Assembly: GCA_020631735.1 (NCBI GenBank)
Contig: CM036159.1
Location: 22,917,511-22,981,510 of the forward strand
Direction: 5' to 3'
Length of the DNA stretch: 64,000 nucleotides
From: Saccharum officinarum
Taxonomy: Eukaryota > Streptophyta > Magnoliopsida > Poales > Poaceae
In this document: positions 48,471 through 60,526 of the stretch, piece after piece
How the letters are laid out: each line of letters begins with the position of its first letter
How positions within the stretch are numbered: the first letter of the stretch is position 1
Translations under genes and position numbers: made by a program
Notes under the pieces: generated by a model
What the model saw: the letters and a program-made list of their open reading frames with translations, nothing else
Told to the model about the DNA's origin: nothing
Database searches by the model: none

Positions 48471-51400
48471 TTGTGACCTCTGTTCGCCTCCGTTTCTTTT
48501 CTGACTTCCGGCGTAGTGGAAAAATAGTCGTTTCAACTCCTCAAAAACGCCTGAATTTGCTAACACCACCAAGTGATCACGTCATGTGCGAGTGTGTTAG
48601 CATTCTTACAATCATTTATCGAGGCGTTATTAGTTCTATCCAAATGCATATGATCATAAAATGCACATCTAGAGGCACTTAGGAGTTCAATAGCCGCGTC
48701 ATTCCCCTCTTTATAGTACGGCTATCTATCCTATAATGTAACCACACCCACTAGGTGTCTTGGTTACTAAAACACAACCCTTAAGCATATACCTTTGCCT
48801 TGATCACGTAGGGTTGCGTCCAAATCCAAGTGTGGCCATCATGATCACCATGTCCATCTTGCCACCAACCTTGGAATGTACTAATCCTCATATGCTACAT
48901 ACAACTTAGACATATGATTAGTACTTAGGCATTGTCACTAATTACCAACACCAAACATAGGACTTTCAAATAGGATGCATAAAATACTCATGTGCGCCCC
49001 AGGACATGATCGTACACATAAGTAGACAAATTACATAGTATCATCACAGTGCTTATTACATAGCGAATAAATATTTAAAACATAGTCTTCAACGATAAAT
49101 AATAATGATTATAGCAGATCTCCAGCGGAAACTCCAAACACAGGGACACGGTTGACTGGTTGACACCAAGACTAGTACTCATTACGATAATCTTCCTCAT
49201 AATCTTCATCTGTTATGGTGGAAATAGCAAGGGTGAGTCTATGTCGAACTCAACAAGTACAACACAGGGTTCATGAGGCTCAAAAGGCTAGACACTGTTT
49301 TACTGCGTTTAGCTTTTATTCATCAGGTAATTAGCAATTAAGTAGCATCAAAATAATCTACTTCCCATTTATGAACCAATGATCAATTGTAATAAAGATA
49401 ATGAATAGCATTAACATGAGCATAATAATAACAACAATAATTAAGCATGATATAACAATGGTGATCATCTATCTGTAAATGTTCCAAGGCCGCTCGTATC
49501 CGTGAGCACGGCTAGTATACCAGTTTTTAACTCTGCGCAGAGGTGTACACTTTCACTGTGAGTTATGACTTCTAAATGCATGGGTTAGCTAGGCCCAAAA
49601 CACCGGAAATCATATAAAGCCACTTAAAAGTTCATCTAACAAGTTAGGGCCATTAGATTCACTCGGCAGGCAGATGTAGAACCCCCCTTCCCAGTGGCAC
49701 AACAACCGTAGCCTATACACACTAAGGACAGGGGCTCGCCCTACACCCAACGTGGCAAGCCATTCTTACACCATTTAAGGTAACCACTAACAAGCTAGAA
49801 AAGGTCCTTTAAGCAACTAAAGCCAGAGCCATATAGCCCTCACAGCTATACTGTATGTCCCGGATGATCACGTACAGATAAGTCCTTATGAAGAGAAACC
49901 AGAGCATCAAAATAACACACATGCTCTAGCCCCCTTTTATTAGTAATAAAATCATCTTAATGATTGATTTCTTAATCCATTAATCAAATTACAAGATCAT
50001 TGTTTATAATTTAAGCACTAGCAATAGCTACCCATATGCAGACCCAAGGTTAACAAGGAATCAAGATAACAATCACTAAGTTATAATCTCTATGGTTGTC
50101 AAGGTAAGCACATGCATATGTATGATAATTTCAATGTATAGGTAACAAGGATAGTCCTATGTTATACTTGCCTTGATCAAAACTCTCCGAGTGATACTGC
50201 TGATCTAGCTCAAAGTAATAGTCCTGATCGTCCAGATACTGCTCATCTTCTATACTCGATCATCAATCAACATCATACATGCATCCAATCAAACATACAC
50301 GAAGCAAACAAAGAGATATAATTAGAACAGTACACCAATAGTAACAAAACAGTAATAAAAGTTTATAAAACTCTTCTACACGTTCCTACGATCACACAGA
50401 CGTAAAGATCACCAAATTCGGAGTTAAAACATGAAAGTTATGAATTTTCGAAGATTTCCTATAGATAATTAAATACTTAATTATAAACTCAAAAATTAAA
50501 TTGTCAAAACTAACTGTACAGCTACACTAACATGTATAGCTCGCAAATACGAACCTAACGCAACTTGAACGGATCAAATCGGAGTTAAAACGAAGATTTT
50601 ATGACCAAAACAATCCTAGTGGCAAAACTGTAAATACCTGAAAACGTATTTTTGATTTACCGCGAGAAAATACGCTTTCAAAACACGAAAACACATTTCG
50701 GACAATACGTTATGGACGACGGGTTCTATTATAAAAAAGTCCAGGGGCTCTTTATGAAGTTTACCCCGTGAAGGGGTATCTTCTAATCTCTGCCCTTGAT
50801 TTAAAATCGGACGGCTGCCATTCATCCTCTAACTCCACAGTGAACACCCGGCCCCCCTTCTCCAAGTCCGGCCGGCAGCCTCCATGGCCGGCGTGCTCCA
50901 CCTCGCCGAAGATGGCGGCTCTCCCCATCTAGACCACCATTTGACCCGAAACTTGATCCAAACGGAAGAGAAACTCCGTGCGAACTCATCTAAGCGGTAA
51001 AAACTAGCTACAATAGACCGAACACGACTCACGGCAAGAGGGGGGCGGTGGCGCCATTACCATCCCATCGGTGAACTTCAAAAACGCGATTTGAAGCATC
51101 TCCACCCAAAAGAAAAGCATAGGATGAAAGAGAAGAAGAGTGCGGTCTCACCAACGCGAAGAATACGGCCTCAAATCTACTCGAGAGCTCCTCCCACGAA
51201 CAACCGCCGTGCTCCAACTACCTCAAACCCTAGACCTTGTTTTCTCGTGGTGGAATTCACGGTTTAGATGAAAAACGGAAATAGGAGGGTCAAGGCTTCC
51301 TATTTGTAGCTTCGATTTGCCGTGTTCGGGTAGGAATCTCCGGAAATCGCGAGATCAACCGATGTCGTCCGCTTCGGTTCGGAGTCCGGTTCGTTCACGG

Positions 51401-51840
51401 GAGGTTGAAGACAACCGACGACTGGACCCCACCTGTCAGGGACCAAGAGAGGGGAGGCGTGGCCCGTTGCAGCGCTAGGCCGGCCCACACGGTTGCGTGC
51501 ATGGAGGAAAACAGGCGCAGCCCACCTACGCCAGCACGGGGAGACAGCTGCCCCAACAGGCCGTCGGGCCGTCGGGCTGCCAGGGAGGAGGTAAGTGATT
51601 CTTTCTCTTTTTTTCTTTTCTTCTTTTCTTTATTTACTTGTTTTCAAACTATTCCAAATAAAATTTTCCAAGCCAAATCAAAATAAAATAAATCCACTCC
51701 ACAAAAGAAAATAAATGTAGCAGCATGAGTGTAACACAAAATATATATTTTTTTAGAATTTTAATTTCCCATTAATTGTTATCTAAATTATTTGAAACCC
51801 ACTAATTCTAAGATTTGAAATTTTTTGGTGTTACAAATTC

Positions 51841-51854
51841 TACCCCCTTAAAAG
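51841..51854 (-). other. Polypurine tract of the gypsy element
   Basis: CTTTTAAGGGGGTAG on the minus strand, six bases before the LTR start TGTAACACC. Confidence 0.8.
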
Positions 51855-51879
51855 AATCTCGTCCTCGAGATTGGACTGC

Positions 51880-52998
51880 TTACTCAAAGAACTGCGGATA
51901 TGATTTTCTCAATTCATCCTCTCTTTCCCAAGTTGCCTCTTCCTCTGAATATCGATTCTACTGTACTTTGCACATCTTAATAATCCGACTTCGAGTAACT
52001 CTCTCAGCAGTCTCTAAAATCTTGATCGGAAACTCTTCATATGTAAGATCCTCCTTAACAATCAATTCTTCTAAGGGTATCTGTTCTTCAGGCACACGCA
52101 AACACTTCTTAAGTTGTGAAACATGAAACACATCATGCACTCTAGATAAATTCTCAGGCAACTCTAATTGATAAGCAACTTCTCCACGTCTAGCAATAAC
52201 TTTAAATGGTCCAACATACCTTGGTGCTAATTTACCTTTCATGTTAAACCTCTTCACATTTCTCATTGGTGACACCTTCAAATAGACATAATCACCTACC
52301 TCAAAAACTAAATCTCTTCTCCTATTGTCAGCATAACTCTTCTGACGAGACTGTGCCACTCTCAAATTCTTACGAATCACCCGCACTTGATCTTCTACGT
52401 TTCTAAGAACATCTGCACCAAACACCTGAGACTCACCTGTCTGATCCCAAAATAATGGAGTTCTACACTTACGTCCATACAAAGCCTCAAACGGTGCCAT
52501 CTTAAGACTCTGTTGATAACTGTTGTTGTAAGAGAATTCTGCATAAAGCAAACTCTTATCCCAACTGGTTCCATATTGCAATGCACAAGCTCTCAACATA
52601 TCCTCTAATACCTGGTTGGTCCTTTCAGTCTGCCCATCTGTCTGTGGATGGTATGTCGTACTAAAATTCAATTTTGTTCCCAAAGATTCATGTACAGCTT
52701 TCCAAAAGTGTGACGTGAACTGCGAACCTCGATCAGATATGATCTTCTTTGGAACTCCATGCAAATAGACTATCCTCTCCATATACAAGGTAGCCAATTG
52801 TACTCCCGTGTAGTTAGTCTTGACTGGTATGAAATGAGCAACTTTAGTTAATCGATCTACTATCACCCAAATAGAATCATAACCTCTCTGAGTACGTGGT
52901 AACCATACTATAAAGTTCATACCAACTTCCTCCCACTTCCATTCGGGAATCTTCATTGGTTGCAACAATCCAGCAGGTCTCTGATGCTCAGCTTTCAC
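51880..52998 (-). pseudogene. Gypsy integrase core and chromodomain region
   Basis: 346 open codons, then a TAG at 51958-51960 inside the chromodomain. A further 25 codons (NRYSEEEATWEREDEL...) end at TAA 51880-51882. The integrase core has the second Asp (SDRGSQFT) and the Glu (HPQTDGQTERTNQ), but the first Asp is Asn in GMNFIVWLPRT (codon 52915-52917). GPY/F-type sequence (KLAPRYVGPFKVIARRGEVAY) precedes the chromodomain (VHDVFHVSQLKKCLRVPEEQ). In chromoviruses this module steers insertion to heterochromatin. Two changes (active site, stop) make it inactive. Confidence 0.9.
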
Positions 52999-53001
52999 CC
53001 T

Positions 53002-53523
53002 CTAACAAGTATCACACAATGCCACATACTCAGCCACATCTCTTTTCAATCCAACCCACCAATATTTCTGTTTGAGATCCAAATACATTTTAGTACTACC
53101 AGAATGAATAGAATAAGCTAATTCATGAGCTTCGCGAAGAATTGCCTGTCTAACAGCTTGATCCTTAGGTACACACAGCCTCTTTCTAAACCACAAAATC
53201 CCATTATCATCCATTTGAAACCCTGGTGACTTACCAATCACTATATCTTCCGCTATCTTCTTTAGTTTCTCATCCTTCAACCGACCCTTGTAAATTTCTT
53301 GCTCGAAGGTAGGTTCTATCACTAATTCCATTGTATTAGCAATAATTCTCAAATTCAAATATTCAAATTCAGCACATAACTCACTAGTCATAGACAACAT
53401 CCGTATCTCATTGGCATAACTTTTCCTGCTAAGAGCATTAGCTACTACATTAGCCTTACCAGGATGATAGTGTATCTCAATATCATAATCCTTAATCAAC
53501 TCTAACCATCTACGTTGCCTCAA
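53002..53523 (-). pseudogene. Gypsy RNase H end and integrase zinc-binding domain
   Basis: WLELIKDYDIEIHYHPGKAN, then VVANALSRK, the end of RNase H. It then runs to the HHCC-type domain (HELAYSIHSGSTKMYLDLKQ, CDTC). A TAG at 52999-53001 separates it from the integrase core in the same frame. A one-base deletion in a T run near 53550 shifts it relative to 53526-54266. Confidence 0.85.
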
Positions 53524-53525
53524 AT

Positions 53526-54266
53526 TCAGATCATACTGAGTAAAATATACTTCAAACTCTTATGATCGGTGTATATATCACTCTTATGCCCAATCAAATA
53601 ATGTCTCCAAATCTTCAAAGCATGAACTACAGCTGCTAACTCCAAATCATGCGTAGGATAATTTAACTCATGCTTTCTCAACTGCCTAGATGCATAAGCA
53701 ACAACTCTGCCTTCTTGCATAAGAACACATCCTAAACCTTGATGAGAAGCATCACAATAAATAGAAAACTTTTTACTCAAATCTGGCAAAACCAAAACAG
53801 GCGCTGTAGTCAACCTCTTCTTCAATTCCTTAAAACTAGCTTGACATTTATCAGACCACACAAACTTGACATTCTTCTCTAACAGATATGTCATAGGTTT
53901 AGCAAGTTTAGAAAACCCTTCAATGAACCGCCTGTAATATCCAGCTAAACCCAAGAAACTACGAATCTCGCTAACATCAGTAGGTGGTTTCCAATTCAAT
54001 ACATCATTTACTTTACCTGGATCCACTGATATTCCTCTATTAGAAACAATATGACCAAGGAAAGAAACTTTCTTCAACCAAAATTCACATTTACTTCGCT
54101 TAGCATACAGTTTATGCTCTCTAAGTTTCTGCAATACCAACCTCAAATGTTCAGCATGCTCTTTCTCCGTCTTGGAAAATACCAGTATATCATCAATAAA
54201 TACCACCACAAACTTATCCAAATATTCCATGAACACCTTATTCATCATGTACATAAAGTAGGCAGG
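53526..54266 (-). pseudogene. Gypsy reverse transcriptase C-terminal half and RNase H
   Basis: Has the RT active site [14 protein letters not shown] (IDD form), [31 protein letters not shown], and RNase H with [28 protein letters not shown] and [11 protein letters not shown]. The gene is split: the N-terminal half is at 60527-60830 on the far side of the LTR inserted at 54272-60521. The break falls just after the conserved SFGLTNA block. The frame shifts near 53550. Confidence 0.9.
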
Positions 54267-55704
54267 TGCATTGTAATAGAACCGCCCAATTATACGAAAT
54301 TAAGTAGGAAAATCATCTAACGGAAGGACAATTCAACAAACTTAAGCCCATATAACCCGGTAGTCCGTGAAATCTCGACGGATTTCAAACCATTTCTCAT
54401 AACAGCCAAGATCGTACTAAGTTTAACGGTTACCATCATAAGTTACATAAAAATTCGCGGCATAAAATACATCGGAGTTTAAACATAGTTATTACAAAAC
54501 AGGTTTGAATAAAAATAGCGGAAGCGGTAGTTCAAATCACGCACACACACAACATTTTGGAATAAAGTGCCAGCTTGTGATCATCTCCAGCAAAAGCATC
54601 AGACGAGAAGTACGAATGACCATTGCCCATGGTCCTATGCTTCGCCCATTGCAGGATAGAGACAGTTGATACAATAACCGTAGTACATCTGTCCATCTGC
54701 AACAAGGGGGAACAAAGCCCTGAGTACGAGAAGGTACTCAGCTAGACTTACCCGTCATAAACCAGAAATAAAAGACACCAAGGAACATGATAGGCTTTCT
54801 GGTGGGATAGCTGACTCATTTGCAAAAGGCATTTTTAGCATTTAGGAAAACTTTTACAAAAGCTTTGCATCAAGTTAAATCTTTATTAACCTGTCAACTA
54901 CATTTGCACCTGTACTAAAGTAGTATGTAATTAAACAGGTAATGATAACCAATGATCATTAACAACTTTCATTACATCATATTTCATATAACTGTCCAAG
55001 TGTTCCATCAATATTACTACGATGAAGTAGCTCAAGTCAAGTGTTCACTATCCAGTGAACGATGGCGATTCGAATCGATTATTAACCAGCTGGTAAGTTA
55101 TTCCTCACACAAACCTCACTCACCCGCTAAAGTGAGGTGTTGGTCGCCGAGTCAACCATTCAGGTAAAGTCGCGAGCTTGCTAGGAACCACTTGTACCCG
55201 GGGGCCGCCCGACTGCTCTTTGGCCTTATCATCGCGCCCCCGTATCCTGCCACTACTGCTCCGATACAGTGCGTTGCGGGCAATCCACTCGGCCCGAATA
55301 ATCTCCCAGTTTCACGGTCGGAAGGTACTTTATCCGGCCAGCTAAATGTGAGGCATGCGTTCAACATGACCTGAAGGACAACAACGGACGGTCCTTAACC
55401 GACACAGACGGAAAACACTACAGTCCGAAACCCTGTAAGTTTCCGCCCGGTCTCAAATTCATTTCACACTTAGTTATACCATGACTCCATAGTCAACCAA
55501 ACAGATCCAGGTAACCACCTATAGCTCGCAGGTGACAGGAAATCACCCGACTTCTACCGGTCTAAGCCAGCTAAGCATTGACTTGACTGCGGATACCAGG
55601 GTAACAAGGATATGGTATAACAAAGGTAAGCAAGGTATAATGCAGCAACGTTTGCAAATAACTCCTAAATGTAATGCATCAAATTAAGTAAAGTTAATAA
55701 TAAA

Positions 55705-55980
55705 TTATTTGCAAAACGGGAGAGAAATGCTCCGGGGCTTGCCTCTCTCGAAGGAACTTGGACGGTGATCGGGGCACTCCGGGAGATCTTCACCGACCTC
55801 TTCTTCGGCTTCTGCCACCTCCTTCTGCTGCACCTCGATCTGCTCCTCTGGCTCCTCGGGTACGACTGGGTTCTCGGTTTGCGATCCTGTATGATGCAAT
55901 GTGTGTAAGTGATTATGCAAGTGTGCATCGAAGGAGATGAATGCAACGAATATGTTGAAATGCAAGATAGTCAACATCAT
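55705..55980 (-). CDS. Hypothetical acidic peptide inside the LTR, second copy
   Basis: 91-codon frame. From HHTGSQ it reads VVPEEPEEQIEVQQKEVAEA, then LPECPDHRPSSFERGKPRSIS, matching 10724-10942 in pattern and in most residues. Upstream residues (MMLTILHFNIFVAF) are probably not coding. An AG precedes GATCGCAAAC, and a GT follows after CTCCC, so exon-like borders are kept here too. Product unknown. Confidence 0.35.
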   Translation of the reverse strand: MMLTILHFNIFVAFISFDAHLHNHLHTLHHTGSQTENPVVPEEPEEQIEVQQKEVAEAEEEVGEDLPECPDHRPSSFERGKPRSISLPFCK

Positions 55981-57994
55981 CCAAGAAACTATACACTACC
56001 AGCACATGTCATCTATTGCATTCTCTTCTACTATTATTATGTTAAGTTAACCTATCTTATGAAATGCTTCAAAGATACACCAAAGCCTTACTAATTTCTT
56101 AATCACACTTAAAGCAACACTTGCTTAAACCCTAAGTAATAATAGGTTTGAATAGCAACATATATTTCTGATGCTCCTAAAAATCTAAGAAAATTACAGT
56201 AGCATAATACTACTCTAGACAGGCTACCATAAAAATTTCATGGCATTTGGATAAGTAAACTATCCTATACAAAAATGACAAGCTATAGCATAAAAATGAG
56301 CATGAAATTACTTTGTACTATGAAAAGTGTCAAACAACAGAATTAATATTTTTCCTAGGTTCTTCATAGCATACTATGACTGTACAAAAATTATCACATG
56401 CATGTTTTATACAAAGTTTGCTCTCTAGCAAAAATAACAAAATTCAGCCATTAAAGGCACTTGAACTACACCTCAACATTTTTCCACAGCACATGTATGG
56501 AACATATTTTTCTTAGGAAGTACATGGTATATGAAGATTAACAAACTTAAAATCATATTTTTCTGATACATATAGGATTTACTAGCTATTTTATAAGATA
56601 TCCGCAATATTAAGAATTAATTAAAGCTCTACAGAAAAGTATTCCAAAAATGACATGCAATATTTTTAGATTGTGGATCTGGTTCCAATGAATCTAGATA
56701 AATTTATTTCACCATTTTTGGGGTACATTTAATCACCCAAACAATTTCTAAAGCATTTTTATCTCCACTTAATAAAAGAAAAGAAACTGAAAATTCTTTA
56801 TTTGAAAACGGGCCGGCACAGTACGGGGCAAACGGCCCGGTCCGGCTCAGCCCAAGAACGCGCGCGCGGGAGAAAGGAAACGGGCCGTCTCCTGTTGGAG
56901 CAGGCCGGCCCAGTCGACCGCTTCAGACGCAGGTGAGCGGGGCCAGCGCGCGTGGCCGAGCCGGTGCTCGTCACCGCGGCGGCGCGACGGCCGCGGATGG
57001 CCAGCGGCTGCTTCCGTGCCTGAGTGAGCAAGGCGAGGCGCGCAACACGATCGCGGGGACACGGTGAACATCGACGTGCAATTCGATAGAGATGGGGAGG
57101 AGCGGAGGCGACGGTGGCCGGAGCGCAAGCGCGGCGGCTCCGTCACGGTGGCGCGGCGAGGAAGCCAAATTGGTGTCCTACCGGAGTGAGCAAGGCGATG
57201 GTGGCGCTTGTTCGGAGGAGGCTGAAAGGTCCCTGTTTGGTTTTGGTAATTGAGTGACAACTTAGGTGGACTAATATGTGGTTATGTGAGATACATAGGA
57301 GATTAGTCCACATGTGATGGTGTCATGAAGGAGCTCATTGCATATGAGACATAACATGGAGTCATGTAACCAAGGTGGAGAAGATCAAGATGAGGCTTGG
57401 CTTGATGGACCGGTTGCTAGGGTGAAGGGCAAGTTGTGTGATGGCTTGGCACCGAAGGACCGAGGCAACGGTGAAGAGCAAGTGAGGTCAAAATCGATGA
57501 ACCAATACGGTCACGTGATGATATGAAGTGGATCATATCATTTGGTGATTGGTTGGTGCATGTGTTGCATCAACATCAGAGGAGATGGAGTGGAATGCGC
57601 AAGGCAAAGGTATAACCTAGGGCATTTCCATTTCACCGGTCATAGGTGTGTAGAGAAGTTTATGACCGGGTTTAGGATAGATGGCCGTACTATCAAGAGG
57701 GGCAAACTTGTTTGCATATCGGTCATCTAGTGCCACTCGTGTGATCTAACTATGCATCATTGCTAGGATCGAGTGGCGTGGCAAGTTGAGTGGTTAACTC
57801 CTTCGGTAAAATGATTATGAAAATGCTAACACACGTGCACAAGGTGGTGATCACTTGTTGGTGTTGGCAGATTTACGAAGGCGATGAAGTTTGCACAAGG
57901 TGGTGATTCAGGCGTTTTCGAGAAGTTGAAACGATTATTTTCCACTACACCGGAAGTCGGAAAAGAAACGGAGGCGAACGGGGTCACTGAGGTG

Positions 57995-58462
57995 ACCGGA
58001 TGCTGCACCGGACGCGGTCACTCGCGGGACCGGCGCGTCCGGTCATGCACCCAGAGAGATCTGCAGAACGCAAGGATGATCGGACACGCGGCGCGTCCGG
58101 TCACACATGATCGGACGCGTCCGGTCGTTCAGGGAGCTTACTGGACTCTAACCGGACGCTGGCACTGTCGTGTCCGGTCATGTTTCTTCAGCACGTCCGG
58201 TCGGTGTTTCGTTGAGCGCTGCTCAGGCGACCAGCGCATCCGGTCATTCTCGGGACCAGCGCGTCCGGTCGTCAGCAGCGCGTCCGGTCGTTGCCAGGGG
58301 CGCGTCCGGTCGTTGCTTCGCAGTTAGCCGTTGTTCGATCGGCGCGTCCGGTCGTTTTGAGAAGCGCGTCCGGTCGTTGTTTTGACCGTTGGGGTCAGTG
58401 ACCGTTGGAGGATCGGACGCGGCTGAGCGCGTCCGGTCAGTTATGACCGGCGCGTCCGGTCA
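57995..58462 (+). repeat. GCGTCCGGTC decamer array
   Basis: I count ten exact GCGTCCGGTC in about 430 bp, plus several one-mismatch copies (gtgtccggtc, gcatccggtc, acgtccggtc). Spacing is irregular, often 20-40 bp. This is the densest of the four arrays in the window. Confidence 0.85.
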
Positions 58463-58512
58463 TCCCGAAAACGACCCAGTGAAGGGGTAACGGCTCTATT
58501 TGACCGTGGGGT

Positions 58513-58520
58513 TATAAATA
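58513..58520 (+). promoter_or_regulatory. TATA box in the solo Sirevirus LTR
   Basis: TATAAATA after gggg, downstream of the decamer array. If active it would transcribe away into the disabled gypsy element. Confidence 0.6.
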
Positions 58521-60526
58521 GATGCCTTGGCCGGCCATGGCCAGCAGCTGAGCACACTATAGTCTTTGTGACTTGTGTGGTAGTGCTTGGGAGCCCTCTA
58601 ACTCACTCATGCTTGATAGTGTTCATCGGATCGAGTGAGAGAGCGATTCTAGTGCGTTGCTTTGAGAGATTGCATCGTGTGGCACTAGGTGATCGTGTTG
58701 CAAGCCGGTGGTGCTTGTTACTCTTGGAGGTTGCCACCTCCTAGACGGCTTGGTGGCTTGTGGCTCCATCGAAGCTCACAAGAAGATTGTGCGAGGCTCC
58801 GGAGAAGCTTTGTGAGGGGGATTGTGCTCACCCCGCGGGGATCGCGAAGAGCAACTCTAGTTGAGCGTGTCATTGAGCTACCACACTTTATGGTGGGTTC
58901 TTGCGGTGCCTTTTGAGAGGCTCGGTGTGTGACCGATTAGCCGCCGAACCACGAAGTGTTGGTCGACACAACGGGGACGTAGCTTGGTGGCAACCAAGTG
59001 AACCTCGGGAGAAAATCACCGTGTCAACATTGTCTACTCTTCTCGGTGGTTTGCTTTCATGCAACATAAGCTTGTATTTACTTTCATAATACTTGTGCTT
59101 GTGTAGTTTCTCTTGTTCTAGTTGTGCTTGTGTAGCTAGCTAGATATCTTCTTGCTTGTGTAGCTAGAAGTATCCCCTTTTGCGTGGCTAATTTGGTTTG
59201 TGTAACCTTGTTAGTCACATTGCTTAGTTTGTGTAGCTAAGTGATTTGCGCTCTCTAATTTGGCATTAGTTGCCTTGTTATTGAGCATTGCTAGTGAGCT
59301 TAGGCTTTGTGCGCTTTGCTTACTAGAATTGTGTAGGAGCTCCCTCTTGCTTGCAAAGTACTAGTGCATAGGTTTGTGTGACCTTGCTCTAGAATTAAAT
59401 AGGAGAGCTCTTGCTAAGGAAAGCACCTTAGTTGCTTAATTAGGATCTTTTTGAGGTGCTTGTGAACTTAGTTAGAGGGGTGTAGTCTTGGCTAGACCGA
59501 TAAGTTTAATTCCGCATTTGTTTTGGTTAGCCAACACGTTTAAGTTTTAGAAAGGACTATTCACCCCCCTCTAGTCCGCCATCTCGACCCTTTAGAGGCA
59601 AGGGAGTGGCGAAGCTTGGTGCAAGACGGATTTGGTGGCGGTGGAGGGTCGATGTCGGAACGGGGGAGCGGAGGTGGAGCTCTCGGCGGTGAGCCGCTCG
59701 CCCGCTCGGTTCTTGGAGAGGGGGAGTGGATGGGGAGCGAGTGAGGGGGCGAGTGGAATGGAGGCCAGGCGCGCGCGGTGATTTGAGGTGGAGCGCGCGG
59801 GGTCCACGGGCGGCCACGCGGGGTGTCGTCGCCGGCATGCGGCCGCCACGCGGCGAGCGTGCTCTGCCGCGGCGGACAGCGAGGCGCGCGAGCGGGCGGG
59901 AGAAGGAGGCGGCCGCGCGGACGCGGGCCGGACCGCTGCGCTGCGCGGGCGCGCACGCGCGGGGGTGGCGCGGGCCGCTTCGGCCGATGGGCCGAAAGGG
60001 TGGCGGCGGCCTGCTAGCGCTGAAATTGTTTTTCCTTTTTATTTTTCCAGAGAAAATTCAAATAAAATTCTATTTGCAGTTTTCAAATTCAATTTTGGGC
60101 AAGCAAACGACCTTTTCTGAAAATGGCCCAAAAATGAAAGTTGCTTAGAATTTAATTCTCTACAACTTTGCTTTTAAGACCAAAGTCCAAATCTGGATAG
60201 ATTTTGATTTTTAGAATAAAAGCTAATTTAGAGAGGATTTTTAAATATTTTCAAAATACATTTTTAAAACAAATCTTTGACAAAACTTTGAGTGATTTAG
60301 TGGCTCCAAAAATTTCCTTATCATTCTAAGTGATATGAAATTTATAGTTGCACAAAATTTTGATGGAATGTGATTAGCACATTAATATATTACATCTCAA
60401 ATACCACTTTCTAAGCTTTTATTTCACTCAAATTATGATATTAACATGTATGATTAGGATGATATGAAATGCCATGCATATGATTGCCATGCAAATGCTT
60501 GCGTAACACCGGAGTGTTACATGCAT

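Larger units (their letters stand above)
38731..48968 (-). mobile_element. Full-length Ty1/copia Sirevirus-type element, nested
   Basis: 10,238 bp with both LTRs, PBS, gag, pol and PPT in the copia order (protease, integrase, RT, RNase H). The flanks AATGG (38726-38730) and AATAG (48969-48973) form a 5-bp duplication with one mismatch. The LTRs are very similar to each other apart from a 194-bp deletion in the 5' LTR, so the insertion is fairly recent. Coding capacity is lost through stops, frameshifts and catalytic changes. Confidence 0.9.
47275..48968 (-). mobile_element. 5' LTR of nested Sirevirus, with internal deletion
   Basis: 1,694 bp. Near-identical to 38731-40632 except for about 194 bp missing next to its inner end. 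The breakpoints share GCTA (38746-38749 and 38940-38943 in the other LTR). Decamer cluster 48010-48470, TATA box (minus) 47958-47965. The missing part is the downstream end of the LTR. Confidence 0.9.
38702..51835 (-). mobile_element. 3' LTR of the gypsy element, family A, interrupted
   Basis: The minus strand starts TGTAACACCAAAAAATTTC at 51835, directly after the PPT, and ends ...GGGTGTGACA at 38702. Net length without the Sirevirus and one target copy is about 2.89 kb. The 29 bases at 38702-38730 and the sequence from 48969 together match the end of the solo LTR at 19914 (tgtcacaccc.gttt..aa.gaacaaaa..gg). The copy has a GC-rich island at 50830-51590. Confidence 0.85.
57223..59594 (+). mobile_element. 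Solo LTR of a Sirevirus-type element
   Basis: 2,372 bp. Starts TGAAAGGTCCCTGTTTGG and ends CTCGACCCTTTA, where a C of the usual ...TTCA appears to be lost. GAGGC flanks it perfectly (57218-57222 and 59595-59599). Decamer cluster at 57995-58462 and TATA box at 58513-58520. No coding region. It lies inside the family B solo LTR, so it is the youngest of three levels here. Confidence 0.9.
54272..60521 (-). mobile_element. Solo LTR, family B, inserted in the RT gene and itself interrupted
   Basis: Plus-strand ends are TGTAATAGAACCGCCC and CCGGAGTGTTACA. TGCAT flanks it perfectly (54267-54271 and 60522-60526). Net length without the Sirevirus LTR is about 3.87 kb, close to the 3.95 kb copy at 8397-12349. 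No internal region, so it is solo. The GC-rich island is split into 56810-57222 and 59600-60020 by the insert. Confidence 0.9.

Noticed and set aside
60441..60526. C-terminal tail of the RT frame past 60527
   Set aside because: These codons come from the inserted family B LTR, not from the RT gene.
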